From Pseudomonas sp. AKS31 (GTDB lineage: Bacteria; Pseudomonadota; Gammaproteobacteria; Pseudomonadales; Pseudomonadaceae): 64,000 nt of DNA. The translations under genes and the position numbers were made by a program. Below the pieces are notes generated by a model. The model saw only the letters and a list, made by a program, of their open reading frames with translations. It had not been told where the DNA came from and ran no database searches. Where the stretch lies: the NCBI RefSeq assembly GCF_023634765.1, contig NZ_JAMLFX010000013.1, positions 50,154-114,153 on the forward strand, read 5' to 3'. Shown one piece after another: positions 51,060 to 59,943 of this stretch (position 1 is the first letter of the stretch; each line of letters starts with the position of its first letter).

Positions 51060-52469
51060 ATGCGTTATATCAGTACCCGCGGCCAGGCACCGGCCCTGAA
51101 TTTCGAAGACGTCCTGCTGGCCGGTCTCGCCACCGACGGCGGTCTGTACGTCCCGGAAAACCTGCCACGTTTCACCCAGGAAGAAATCGCTTCGTGGGCC
51201 GGCCTGCCTTATCACGAGCTGGCTTTCCGGGTGATGCGCCCGTTTGTTACCGGCAGCATTCCGGATGCCGATTTCAAAAAAATCCTTGAAGAAACCTACG
51301 GTGTGTTCGCCCATAGCGCCGTCGCGCCATTGCGTCAGCTGAACGGCAACGAATGGGTGCTGGAGCTGTTCCACGGCCCGACCCTGGCGTTCAAGGACTT
51401 CGCCCTGCAACTGCTTGGTCGTCTGCTTGATTACGTGCTGGCAAAGCGCGGTGAGCGCGTAGTGATCGTCGGCGCCACCTCCGGTGATACCGGTTCGGCC
51501 GCCATCGAAGGCTGCAAGCACTGCGAAAACGTCGACATCTTCATCCTGCACCCGCACAACCGTGTGTCCGAAGTGCAGCGTCGCCAGATGACCACGATTT
51601 TCGGCGAGAACATCCACAACATCGCCATCGAAGGCAACTTCGATGACTGCCAGGAAATGGTCAAGAACAGCTTCGCCGACCAGAGTTTCCTCAAAGGCAC
51701 GCGTCTGGTCGCGGTGAACTCGATCAACTGGGCGCGGATCATGGCCCAGATCGTTTACTACTTCCACGCGGCCCTGCAGTTGGGTGGCCCGGCGCGATCG
51801 GTGTCGTTCTCGGTGCCGACCGGTAACTTCGGCGACATCTTCGCCGGTTACCTGGCGCGCAACATGGGCCTGCCGATCAACCAGTTGATCGTCGCCACCA
51901 ACCGCAACGACATCCTGCACCGCTTCATGAGCGGCAATCAGTACGTCAAGGAAACCCTGCACGCCACGCTGTCGCCATCGATGGACATCATGGTCTCGTC
52001 GAACTTCGAACGCCTGCTGTTCGACCTGCACGGTCGCAACGGTGCGGCGATTGCCGGCCTGATGGACACCTTCAAGCAAGGTGGCGGTTTCAGCGTCGAA
52101 CAAGAGCGCTGGACCGAAGCGCGCAAACTGTTCGACTCGCTGGCCGTGGACGATGCGCAGACTTGCGAAACCATCGCCGAAGTCTACGAGCAAACCGGTG
52201 AAGTGCTGGATCCGCACACTGCCATCGGCGTCAAGGCCGCGCGCGAATGCCGTCGTAGCCTCGATATCCCGATGGTGATCCTCGGCACCGCACACCCGGT
52301 GAAATTTCCGGACGCGGTAGAGAAAGCCGGTGTAGGAAAAGCGCTCGAGCTACCTGCACATCTTTCTGATTTGTTTGAGCGAAACGAGCGTTGCACCGTT
52401 CTGCCAAACGAGCTGAAAGCCGTGCAAGCCTTTGTCAGCCAGCATGGCAACCGCGGCAAGCCGCTTTAA
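51060..52469 (+). CDS. thrC: threonine synthase
   Basis: The product is a 469-residue PLP enzyme that converts O-phosphohomoserine to threonine, the last step after Hom. The N-terminus MRYISTRGQAPALNFEDVLLAGLATDGGLYVP is typical of the long (class 2) form. The PLP lysine lies in GPTLAFKDFALQLLG and the phosphate-binding loop is VGATSGDTGSAAIEG. GAAGG precedes the ATG at 51060. A terminator lies 25 bp after the stop. Confidence 0.98.
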   Translation: MRYISTRGQAPALNFEDVLLAGLATDGGLYVPENLPRFTQEEIASWAGLPYHELAFRVMRPFVTGSIPDADFKKILEETYGVFAHSAVAPLRQLNGNEWVLELFHGPTLAFKDFALQLLGRLLDYVLAKRGERVVIVGATSGDTGSAAIEGCKHCENVDIFILHPHNRVSEVQRRQMTTIFGENIHNIAIEGNFDDCQEMVKNSFADQSFLKGTRLVAVNSINWARIMAQIVYYFHAALQLGGPARSVSFSVPTGNFGDIFAGYLARNMGLPINQLIVATNRNDILHRFMSGNQYVKETLHATLSPSMDIMVSSNFERLLFDLHGRNGAAIAGLMDTFKQGGGFSVEQERWTEARKLFDSLAVDDAQTCETIAEVYEQTGEVLDPHTAIGVKAARECRRSLDIPMVILGTAHPVKFPDAVEKAGVGKALELPAHLSDLFERNERCTVLPNELKAVQAFVSQHGNRGKPL

Positions 52470-52493
52470 GCCAGTAAAAGCTGTCACATTTTG

Positions 52494-52519
52494 AAGCCCG
52501 TCTCCTGACGGGCTTTTTT
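52494..52519 (+). terminator. rho-independent terminator of hom-thrC
   Basis: AAGCCCGTC and GACGGGCTTTTTT form a 9-bp stem with a 4-base loop and T tail. Confidence 0.92.
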
Positions 52520-52589
52520 GTTTCTGCTGCCACACTGCTCGGGTTTTCACCCACGAAGGACGGGTGAGTCGATCACGAAGGAAGTGGCA

Positions 52590-53963
52590 ATGCTGTTTTA
52601 TAGAGGTTTGAAACCGGCACTGGTTGGGGTGTTCCTGTTCGGATTGCTGGGGTTGATGCGCTGCAGTGTGGCAGCGCAATTGGTGCTGAATAACGATGCC
52701 ATGGCATCCAGCGTCCAGCCCATCGAACTGGCTGCGCATGAGCGCGAGTGGATTCGCGACAACCCCAAAGTGACGGTGACGTCGGTGCAGTACCCGTTGT
52801 ATCTGTTTCAGGATGAGCATGGGCAATGGAGCGGCTTGAATAACGATGTGCTCAAGCGTGTGTCGGCGATGACCGGGCTGCAATTCGTGCATCAGGAGTC
52901 GTTTTCCACCGATCACATGCTTGAGCGTCTGGCGAGTGGCGCGGCGGATATCAGTACGACCCTGGCCATGAGCGAAGAGCGCAAGGCGTTTCTGGATTAC
53001 AGCCACGCATTCGGTGGCGCCGGCTGGGTATTCGTCGGCCGCGCTGACGCGCCGCGCCTGGAATCTTTCGAGCAATTGAGTAAACGGGTGCTGGTGCTGC
53101 CGGCCCGGCATGCGCTGGAAGACATGATCAGGCGTGACTTTCCCACAATCGAGATTCGCTCGGTCAAGACTTACGCCGAGGCGCGGGCGCTGGTCGAGAG
53201 CGGTGATGCCTACGCTACCATCGAAAACGAAATCGGCGCGCAGCTTTACCCCTTGGGTTTGCTCAAGGTCGGCGGTCTGGTCGAAGGCAAGTGGGAAGCC
53301 GATAACCTCGCCGTGCGCAAAGGCATGCCGGTGCTGCTGAGTATTCTCAACAAGGCCCTTGAGGCCTTTCCCGCGGCCGAGTTACGCGCGATCCGCCTGA
53401 AATGGCTGGAAGGTATTGCGCCGGCGCCCGTGCCGTCGATCTGGCAGCAGATGCTCGAATGGGGTTGCTGGGGCATGGCCGGATTCGGCGTGTTCGGCCT
53501 GCTGTCGTTAATATGGAATCGGCGTCTGACGGCAGTGATCAAATTGCGCCGCGTGGCGGAAAAGGATCTGGGCGATCAGTTGGCCTTTCAGCATGCATTG
53601 ATCGACTCCATGCCGGATCCGGTGTTCGTCCGTGATCTGCAAGGACGGCTGATCATGTGCAATCGCAGCTATGAGGAGGCGTTGTCGGTGCGGCTGGATC
53701 AGGTGCTGGGACGGTTGCTGATCGAGGTGGACGCGCTGCCCGAAGCCACGGCGTTGATGCTGCACGACGAATTCATGGTGCAGTTGCGCACACGCAAATC
53801 GCGCTTCAGCAAACGCCGATTGCAATTCAAGAGTGGTCCCCGTGAGGTCTATCAGTGGACAGTGCCGTTCTATAGCGCCGACGGCAAACTGCGAGGGCTT
53901 TTGGGTGGCTGGACGGACATCACCCAGCGTCGCACAGAGAGCGGGTGTCGATGTCTGCAATGA
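52590..53963 (+). CDS. SBP3-TM-PAS sensor protein lacking its kinase module, probably truncated
   Basis: The product has 457 residues: a signal or first membrane segment (LKPALVGVFLFGLLGLM), a periplasmic solute-binding (SBP3) domain at about 55-275, a transmembrane helix at about 293-310 (GCWGMAGFGVFGLLSLIW), and a cytoplasmic PAS/PAC at about 330-447 (ALIDSMPDPVFVRDLQGRLIMCNRSYEEALS ... LLGGWTDITQRR). In BvgS/RocS-type sensors this order continues into HisKA, HATPase and receiver domains. Here the chain stops at ...TESGCRCLQ just after the PAC DIT motif. No HisKA is found in any frame before the next gene, so a deletion rather than a single frameshift is likely. AAGGAAG supports the ATG at 52590. 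It may still sense ligand but cannot phosphorylate. Confidence 0.75.
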   Translation: MLFYRGLKPALVGVFLFGLLGLMRCSVAAQLVLNNDAMASSVQPIELAAHEREWIRDNPKVTVTSVQYPLYLFQDEHGQWSGLNNDVLKRVSAMTGLQFVHQESFSTDHMLERLASGAADISTTLAMSEERKAFLDYSHAFGGAGWVFVGRADAPRLESFEQLSKRVLVLPARHALEDMIRRDFPTIEIRSVKTYAEARALVESGDAYATIENEIGAQLYPLGLLKVGGLVEGKWEADNLAVRKGMPVLLSILNKALEAFPAAELRAIRLKWLEGIAPAPVPSIWQQMLEWGCWGMAGFGVFGLLSLIWNRRLTAVIKLRRVAEKDLGDQLAFQHALIDSMPDPVFVRDLQGRLIMCNRSYEEALSVRLDQVLGRLLIEVDALPEATALMLHDEFMVQLRTRKSRFSKRRLQFKSGPREVYQWTVPFYSADGKLRGLLGGWTDITQRRTESGCRCLQ

Positions 53964-54079
53964 AGATGGGAAATGTCCTATAAGACGCGGCTACTTTTCC
54001 GATGGGAGGCTTAGGACGGCTGCCCTAGAGTGACAACAACTGCGGTGAGAGTCCGCGATTGTCTCTCCAGAGGTCGCTT

Positions 54080-54487
54080 ATGCGCTCGCTTAAAGTCCTG
54101 ATACTTGAACCCAACCCGTTCCAGCTGATGGCGTTGCATCAAATGCTCAACGCCATCGGCATCTATGACGTGCTGACGGCGCCTTCGCTGGCATCGGCCC
54201 TGTCTTCACTGAGCCATCGCGGCGCGGTGGACATCGCCATTTGCGACCCGCAACTCAAGGGCGGCGATGGCCTGGCGCTGATTCATCATCTGGCGGCTCA
54301 GCGTGAGGCGCGTGCGCTGATCCTGCTGGGGGCGGTCGCGCCAAGCCTGTTGAACGATCTCGAGCCTTTGCTGCGTGAACACCACCTGCGGTTGCTGGGG
54401 CGCCTGCAAACCCCGGTCTCGGCGGTGCTCATGCGCGGGCTGCTCGACAGTTACTTGAGCGCCGCTTCACCCCTCGTGCAGGTTTGA
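54080..54487 (+). CDS. stand-alone, degenerate response-regulator receiver
   Basis: The product is a 135-residue single receiver domain (MRSLKVLILEPNPFQLMALHQMLNAIG ... VDIAICDPQLKGGDGLALIHHL). The phospho-acceptor Asp is kept (D56). The acidic pair is reduced to E10-P11, the Thr/Ser switch position reads ILLGAVA, and the conserved Lys appears to be Arg in LLGRLQTP. It is therefore probably a pseudo-receiver or weakly phosphorylated. There is no output domain. AGAGG precedes the ATG at 54080. It lies 116 bp after the truncated sensor and may be its former partner. Confidence 0.75.
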   Translation: MRSLKVLILEPNPFQLMALHQMLNAIGIYDVLTAPSLASALSSLSHRGAVDIAICDPQLKGGDGLALIHHLAAQREARALILLGAVAPSLLNDLEPLLREHHLRLLGRLQTPVSAVLMRGLLDSYLSAASPLVQV

Positions 54488-54653
54488 CGGGTACGGTTAC
54501 TTTTCTGTCATCTTCGCCGTGCATGCTCTGACAGACCGGTGACACTCCAGAAACGGGGCGTTCGGTATGCAGAACTTTCTTCTCGGGCCGGTGGTCATTT
54601 ATTGTGAACACGCCCCAGGCACACAGTTTTCGGACTATTGAGTGGAGATCGAG

Positions 54654-54935
54654 ATGGAAAGTATCAGTCTATTGCTCGGTGAGGCTCTGAGCCCGTATCA
54701 GGTTTCGTTGTCTCCAAGCGGTTCCCATGGCGAATGCCGGGTGACCTTGAAGAACAGTCACGGCGCCATTGTGGTAGAGCGTGAATTCAATCAGGCACAA
54801 CTGACCGACAAGCGCCAACTGACCGATGTCGTTGACGGCTTGCACCGCGATGTTCTGATTGCGGAAGGACGGCTGGAACCCTGTGTAATCGCGGCATTGC
54901 GCAACGCTGCGCTGGACAAACGTGCGGCGCTGTAA
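54654..54935 (+). CDS. DUF3509 family protein
   Basis: The product is a 93-residue soluble protein typical of DUF3509, a family of small Pseudomonas proteins of unknown function (MESISLLLGEALSPYQVSLSPSGSHGECRVTLKNSHGAIVVEREF ... DVVDGLHRDVLIAEGRLEP). Beta-strand-rich centre with a C-terminal helix, no signal peptide. The ATG at 54654 has GGAG six bases upstream; a GTG four codons before it is overlapped by that element. It is monocistronic. Confidence 0.82.
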   Translation: MESISLLLGEALSPYQVSLSPSGSHGECRVTLKNSHGAIVVEREFNQAQLTDKRQLTDVVDGLHRDVLIAEGRLEPCVIAALRNAALDKRAAL

Positions 54936-55060
54936 AGATGAAATATTTTTTGTGGGAACCTTCCTGCATCCCTGTCAGTCAGACCCGGTAACAGCAGGAT
55001 CAAGCATTGTGCTCCGGTGCTTGTCGCTTGCTGCTACTGGTCTTTATGTAGGCCACGTTT

Positions 55061-55099
55061 AACCCCGAGTCGTCTCCCCACTTCTCGGGGTTTCTTTTT
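55061..55099 (+). terminator. terminator between the DUF3509 and substrate-binding protein genes
   Basis: AACCCCGAG pairs with CTCGGGGTT around about 14 bases, followed by TCTTTTT. It lies 125 bp after the DUF3509 stop and 14 bp from the end of the convergent gene. Confidence 0.7.
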
Positions 55100-55112
55100 G
55101 CCTGCAACTTGC

Positions 55113-56018
55113 TCATGGCGCCGCTTGTTGCTCGAAGAACGATCGGGCCTGTTCGAGGTAGTCGCTTCGCATCGCCGGGTCCAGCCAGTCGGCGTACAAC
55201 TGGTTCAGTTGATCGTGGGGAAGAGTGCGCAGCAGTTGGTTAATTTCGCTGATTGCCTGACGGCCCTGGCGTGTGTCGGAGCAGCCGATGTAGCCCGACA
55301 GGTATTTACCGGTGCCTCGGATCGGATAAAACAGCAACTCGTCTTCGGCGATTTGCGCCAGATGAGCCTGATAACGAATTTCTGGCCAATAGCCCAGCAC
55401 CACCTGTAATCGTCCCAGGCGCTGCATCAGCAGCAGATTGTTCAGGGCGTCGTTGCCGTAATGAAGGGTCAGGGCGTCCCTAGGGGCCTGGCGTAGCAAG
55501 TCATCGACTATTTCACCGTAACTGCGTTCAGCCACGACTCCGATTTTCTCTTTGCCATTGGCTAGAAGCGATGCCAGATCGACTTCACCCTCCACGAGAA
55601 ACGGCGCCAACACTTCGCGATCTTTCTGACGCACCACCAGCCCATTACTGACGGCGCGGAAGGTCGGGATGGAATACGCGATCCATTGCGCGCGCTCCTT
55701 GCTCCAGATCAGCGACGGGTCGCAAGTGAAGGAGGCTTCGTGAAGCATCTGGATGCCGCGGGCTCGATTGACTCGCATCAACTTGTGTTCGTATTGCGGC
55801 ATGCCGGCAATCAGCATCGGCATAAGGTGATCAATGACACCCAGGCCCTTTTTCGGGCCTTCGAAAATGGTCAGTGGCGGCAGGTCGCGCAGTAACCAGA
55901 TCAGCGTCGGTTTCGCCTGCGCGCCGTTCGACAACATGAGTAGAAACAACAAGCCGAACAGCCGCCACGTCCACCATTGATGGGCGTGGTTGGCGTGTGA
56001 TGTCTGCCGGCGTTTCAG
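55113..56018 (-). CDS. periplasmic amino-acid-binding-like protein (TIGR02285 type)
   Basis: The product is an exported SBP3-fold protein of about 300 residues: a basic and hydrophobic leader (WWTWRLFGLLFLLMLSNGAQA), then LIWLLRDLPPLTIFEGPKKGLGVIDHLMPML ... DPSLIWSKERAQWIAYSIP ... GVVAERSYGEIVDDLL. No transporter genes are nearby, so it may be a sensor-type or orphan binding protein. The start is uncertain: no ATG lies between the upstream stop (56020) and the signal segment. A CTG at 56016-56018, just after that stop and 9 bases after GGAG, is the best position for a signal peptide. ATGs inside the CoA transferase gene (up to 56102) would add 28 residues that spoil the leader. Confidence 0.75.
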   Translation of the reverse strand: MKRRQTSHANHAHQWWTWRLFGLLFLLMLSNGAQAKPTLIWLLRDLPPLTIFEGPKKGLGVIDHLMPMLIAGMPQYEHKLMRVNRARGIQMLHEASFTCDPSLIWSKERAQWIAYSIPTFRAVSNGLVVRQKDREVLAPFLVEGEVDLASLLANGKEKIGVVAERSYGEIVDDLLRQAPRDALTLHYGNDALNNLLLMQRLGRLQVVLGYWPEIRYQAHLAQIAEDELLFYPIRGTGKYLSGYIGCSDTRQGRQAISEINQLLRTLPHDQLNQLYADWLDPAMRSDYLEQARSFFEQQAAP

Positions 56019-56019
56019 C

Positions 56020-57219
56020 TCAAATGGCTCCGTCTTCGCGCAACTTGGCGATCTGTCGCTCGTCGTAGCCAAGATCGTGAAGTACCTGCGCATTGTGTTC
56101 ACCCAGTTGCGGTCCGACCCATTCTGAACTGCCAGGTGTCTCAGAGAGTTTCGGCACGATGCCCGGCATCTTGAAATCTTTGCCGCCGGGCAGCTTGGCC
56201 TGCAGGAACATCTCTCGGGCCAGGTACTGTGGATCGCTGAACATGTCCTCGGCGCTGAAGATCCGACTGGCCGGCACTTCGGCCTGATTGAGCAGATCGA
56301 GCACCGTTTGCAGCGGCAACGAATTGACCCAGCGATCGATCACCCCGTACAACTCGTCGCGGCGACTGTCGCGCCCGTCATTGCTGGCCAGTGTCGGATC
56401 GTTGGCCAGGTCTTCGCGGCCGATGATCTGCATGAAGCGCTTGAAGATCGCGTCACCATTGGCGCCGATCTGTACGTGTTTGCCGTCGGCACTGGTGTGA
56501 ATAGAGGAGGGCGTGATGCCGGGCATGATGTTGCCGCTGCGCTCGCGGACAAAGCCGAACACGTCGAATTCCGGCACCATGCTTTCCATCATCGCGAAAA
56601 TCGCTTCATACAAGGCCACATCGACAACTTGCCCGGTGCCGCCATTGACTTCGCGATGACGCAGCGCCATCAATGCGCCGATCACACCCCACAGTGCGGC
56701 AATCGAATCGCCGATGGAGATCCCGGTGCGCACCGGTGGCCTATCCTCGAATCCGGTGATGTAACGCAGACCGCCCATGGACTCGCCCACCGCGCCGAAG
56801 CCCGGTTGATCTTTCATCGGCCCGGTCTGGCCGAAACCGGACAGGCGCACCATCACCAGTTTCGGGTTCAAGGCGTGCAGGGTTTCCCAGCTCAGGCCAA
56901 GTTTTTCCAGCACACCGGGCCGGAAGTTCTCGATGAGGATGTCCGCTTCACTGAGGAGTTTTTTCAGGATCGCCAAACCGTCAGGGTGTTTGAGGTTCAG
57001 CGTCAGCGACTTTTTATTGCGCGCCTGAACGAACCACCACAGCGACGTGCCTTCGTACAGTTTTCGCCACTTGCGCAATGGGTCCCCGCCGTCGGGCGAT
57101 TCGATCTTGATCACTTCGGCACCGAACTCGCCGCAAATGCGCGAGGCAAACGGCCCGGCAATCAATGTACCCAATTCAATGACTTTCACACCGCTGAGCG
57201 GTTTGTTGGCGAACGGCAT
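56020..57219 (-). CDS. CaiB/BaiF family CoA transferase
   Basis: The product is a 399-residue class III CoA transferase. The N-terminus LSGVKVIELGTLIAGPFASRICGEFGAEVIKIESPDGGDPLR is characteristic, and the catalytic Asp is in GISIGDSIAALWG. The natural CoA donor and acceptor (succinate, glutarate, carnitine, mesaconate and others are used by relatives) cannot be read here. There is no acyl-CoA dehydrogenase or dehydratase neighbour. The stop is followed directly by the substrate-binding-protein gene, so the two may be co-transcribed. Confidence 0.92.
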   Translation of the reverse strand: MPFANKPLSGVKVIELGTLIAGPFASRICGEFGAEVIKIESPDGGDPLRKWRKLYEGTSLWWFVQARNKKSLTLNLKHPDGLAILKKLLSEADILIENFRPGVLEKLGLSWETLHALNPKLVMVRLSGFGQTGPMKDQPGFGAVGESMGGLRYITGFEDRPPVRTGISIGDSIAALWGVIGALMALRHREVNGGTGQVVDVALYEAIFAMMESMVPEFDVFGFVRERSGNIMPGITPSSIHTSADGKHVQIGANGDAIFKRFMQIIGREDLANDPTLASNDGRDSRRDELYGVIDRWVNSLPLQTVLDLLNQAEVPASRIFSAEDMFSDPQYLAREMFLQAKLPGGKDFKMPGIVPKLSETPGSSEWVGPQLGEHNAQVLHDLGYDERQIAKLREDGAI

Positions 57220-57365
57220 ACTGAATCCTGTAGGACAAGGCTAAGCAGATACAGCGTTTTAACATAGCCGGCTGTCAGACGCCGCAGCTTGATCGCCATC
57301 AATTCGATGATTGCCTACCGCATCGGTTAGACTTGCCGACTTTCCTCGTATCAAGAAGCCCGTTC

Positions 57366-57908
57366 ATGGCCCAGCCGTCCACTACCTACAAATTTGAACT
57401 GAACCTCACCGACCTCGACCGCAGTGTCTACGAGAGCGTCAAGCAGACCATCGCCCGTCACCCTTCGGAAACCGAAGAGCGCATGACCGTGCGACTGCTG
57501 GCCTACGCACTCTGGTACAACGAGCAGTTGTCGTTTGGCCGTGGTCTGTCAGACGTGGATGAACCTGCGCTGTGGGAAAAAAGCCTGGATGACCGTGTCC
57601 TGCACTGGATCGAAGTCGGCCAGCCCGATGCCGACCGTCTGACCTGGTGCTCGCGCCGCACCGAGCGCACCAGCCTGCTGGCCTACGGCAGCTTGCGTGT
57701 ATGGGAAACCAAAGTGATCCCGGCGATCAAGAATCTGAAGAACGTCAACATCGCTGCAGTCCCGCAAGAAGTGCTGGAAACCCTGGCCAAGGACATGCCC
57801 CGCGTTATCAAGTGGGATGTGATGATCAGCGAAGGCACGATCTTCGTCACCGACGACCGTGGTCAGCACGAAGTCCAGTTGCAATGGCTGCAAGGTGAGC
57901 GCGGCTGA
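57366..57908 (+). CDS. YaeQ family protein
   Basis: The product is a 180-residue protein of the YaeQ family, which has a PD-(D/E)XK nuclease-like fold (YKFELNLTDLDRSVYESVKQTIARHPSETEERMTVRLLAYALWY ... DEPALWEKSLDDRVLHWIEVGQPDADRL). It retains the D/E..D(E)VGQP pattern of the fold. Cellular function is uncertain; a role in RfaH-related transcription was once proposed for the family. The ATG at 57366 (MAQPSTTYKFEL) was chosen over an upstream in-frame codon. recJ follows 55 bp downstream. Confidence 0.92.
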   Translation: MAQPSTTYKFELNLTDLDRSVYESVKQTIARHPSETEERMTVRLLAYALWYNEQLSFGRGLSDVDEPALWEKSLDDRVLHWIEVGQPDADRLTWCSRRTERTSLLAYGSLRVWETKVIPAIKNLKNVNIAAVPQEVLETLAKDMPRVIKWDVMISEGTIFVTDDRGQHEVQLQWLQGERG

Positions 57909-57963
57909 ACCTGCGTCACCATCGGAATAATCCCACGTAATCAAGAGAAGTCTCCGTCACCCC

Positions 57964-59673
57964 ATGCGTATCGAACCTCGTCAACTGCCTGCCACTCTGC
58001 CGTTTCTCGGTGACCTGCCACCTTTGTTGACCCGTTTGTACGCGGCGCGGGGCGTGCAGTCCGAGGCGGAACTAGACAAGAGCCTGGCGCGGTTGATCCC
58101 GTTCCAGCAGCTCAAGGGCATCGACGCAGCGGTAGACCTGCTGGTGACGGCGCTTGAGCAACGCCAGCGCATCCTCATCGTCGGCGACTTCGACGCGGAC
58201 GGGGCGACGGCCAGTACCGTCGGCATGCTCGGTTTGCGCTTGCTGGGCGCGGCGCACGTCGATTATCTGGTGCCGAACCGTTTCGAATATGGCTATGGCC
58301 TGACCCCGGAAATCGTCGAAGTTGCGCTGACCCGCGAGCCGCAATTGCTGATCACCGTCGACAACGGCATCTCCAGCGTCGAAGGCGTGGCAGCCGCAAA
58401 AAAGGCCGGCCTCAAAGTGCTGATTACCGACCACCACTTGCCCGGCGATGAACTGCCGCTGGCCGATGCGCTGGTCAACCCGAACCAGCCGGGTTGCGAA
58501 TTCCCGAGCAAGGCACTGGCCGGCGTCGGCGTTATTTTCTATGTCCTGATGGCGTTGCGCGCGCGCCTGCGCAGTCTCGGCTGGTACGAGAACACGCCGC
58601 AGCCGAACATCGGCGAACTGCTTGATCTGGTGGCGCTGGGCAGCGTCGCCGACGTGGTACCGCTGGACGCCAACAACCGGATTCTGGTGCATCAGGGTCT
58701 GGAGCGGATTCGCGCCGGGCGCGCACGGCCGGGGATCAAAGCGATCCTTGAAGTGGCCAAGCGAGATGCTGCGCGCATTACTTCCACCGACCTCGGCTTT
58801 ATCGTCGGGCCGCGCCTGAACGCCGCCGGGCGTCTGGATGACATGAGCCTGGGCATCGAATGCCTGCTCACCGCCGACGCCAACCTGGCCCGGGAAATGG
58901 CCGCGCAACTGGACGGTATGAACCAGGATCGCAAATCCATCGAGCAGGGCATGCAGCGCGAGGCGCTGGCGCAGCTCAAGGACTTGCCGGTGGAGTCGAT
59001 GCCGTTTGGTCTGTGCCTGTTCGATCCGGAGTGGCACCAGGGCGTGATCGGCATTCTCGCGTCGCGGATGAAAGAGCGTTATTTCCGTCCGACCATTGCC
59101 TTTGCTGATGCCGGTGATGGTTTGCTCAAGGGCTCCGGGCGGTCGGTGCAAGGCTTCCACATTCGTGATGCCTTGAGCGTGGTGGCGGCGCAGCATCCGA
59201 ACCTGATCGCCAAGTACGGTGGCCACGCGATGGCGGCGGGCCTGACTTTGCCGCAGGAGAACTTTGCCCTGTTCGCCGAGGCTTTCGACGCTGAAGTGCG
59301 CAGGCAGCTTCGCGAGGAAGACCTGACCGGGCGCATGCTCTCGGACGGCACGCTGGCGGTTGAAGAATTCCACCTTGAACTGGCTCGGGCCCTGCGTCAT
59401 GCCGGACCTTGGGGGCAGCACTTCCCGGAGCCGCTGTTTCACGGCGTGTTTCAGTTGGTCGAGCAACGCGTGGTCGGCGAGCGGCATTTGAAGGTGGTGC
59501 TGAAAAGCGAGTGTGGCTCGGTGAAGCTGGATGGCATTGCGTTTGGTATCGACCGCGATATCTGGCCGAATCCGACGATTCAGTGGGTTGAACTGGCTTA
59601 CAAGCTCGACGTTAACGAGTTTCGCGGCAACGAGACTGTGCAACTGATGATTGCTCATATCGAACCGCGCTGA
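57964..59673 (+). CDS. recJ: single-stranded-DNA-specific exonuclease RecJ
   Basis: The product is a 569-residue 5'-3' exonuclease of the DHH family, used in RecF-pathway recombination and base-excision repair. DHH motifs are visible: ILIVGDFDADGATAST, LLITVDNGISSVEGV, VLITDHHLPGDELPLADALVNPNQ, and the DHHA1 region GGHAMAAGLTL near residue 420. A C-terminal OB-like domain follows. Starts MRIEPRQLPATLPFLGDLPPLLTRLY. The order dsbC-hom-thrC-...-recJ is conserved, though here five genes are inserted between thrC and recJ beyond YaeQ. Confidence 0.98.
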   Translation: MRIEPRQLPATLPFLGDLPPLLTRLYAARGVQSEAELDKSLARLIPFQQLKGIDAAVDLLVTALEQRQRILIVGDFDADGATASTVGMLGLRLLGAAHVDYLVPNRFEYGYGLTPEIVEVALTREPQLLITVDNGISSVEGVAAAKKAGLKVLITDHHLPGDELPLADALVNPNQPGCEFPSKALAGVGVIFYVLMALRARLRSLGWYENTPQPNIGELLDLVALGSVADVVPLDANNRILVHQGLERIRAGRARPGIKAILEVAKRDAARITSTDLGFIVGPRLNAAGRLDDMSLGIECLLTADANLAREMAAQLDGMNQDRKSIEQGMQREALAQLKDLPVESMPFGLCLFDPEWHQGVIGILASRMKERYFRPTIAFADAGDGLLKGSGRSVQGFHIRDALSVVAAQHPNLIAKYGGHAMAAGLTLPQENFALFAEAFDAEVRRQLREEDLTGRMLSDGTLAVEEFHLELARALRHAGPWGQHFPEPLFHGVFQLVEQRVVGERHLKVVLKSECGSVKLDGIAFGIDRDIWPNPTIQWVELAYKLDVNEFRGNETVQLMIAHIEPR

Positions 59674-59674
59674 A

Positions 59675-59768
59675 GATCAAAAGATCGCAGCCTGCGGCAG
59701 CTCCTACATGGGAATGCGGTTTCCTGTAGGAGCTGCCGAAGGTTCGGGCCGCGATCGGACGATCTTTT
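59675..59768. repeat. outward REP doublet (TGTAGGAGCTGC family)
   Basis: The first unit starts at the recJ stop. The second carries a short insertion (GCCGAAGGTTCGGGCCGCGATCGGACGATC), so its palindrome is partly rebuilt. The rest of the 270-bp gap before the next gene shows nothing else clear. Confidence 0.85.
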
Positions 59769-59943
59769 CTTGAATTTCCCGCGATCCCCCGTTGTCGACT
59801 AGGCTCTAAGCACTGCTTGATTGGCCTTGTGACGTCTTGTCGAATTTTTTGCCCGCGGGGGCGGGTGCTGTACCTTTTTCCTGTCACTCGTCGACTATTC
59901 AAACAGAACCCTGGAGCCTGCCCACTGATTTGAGAGGTGCCCC

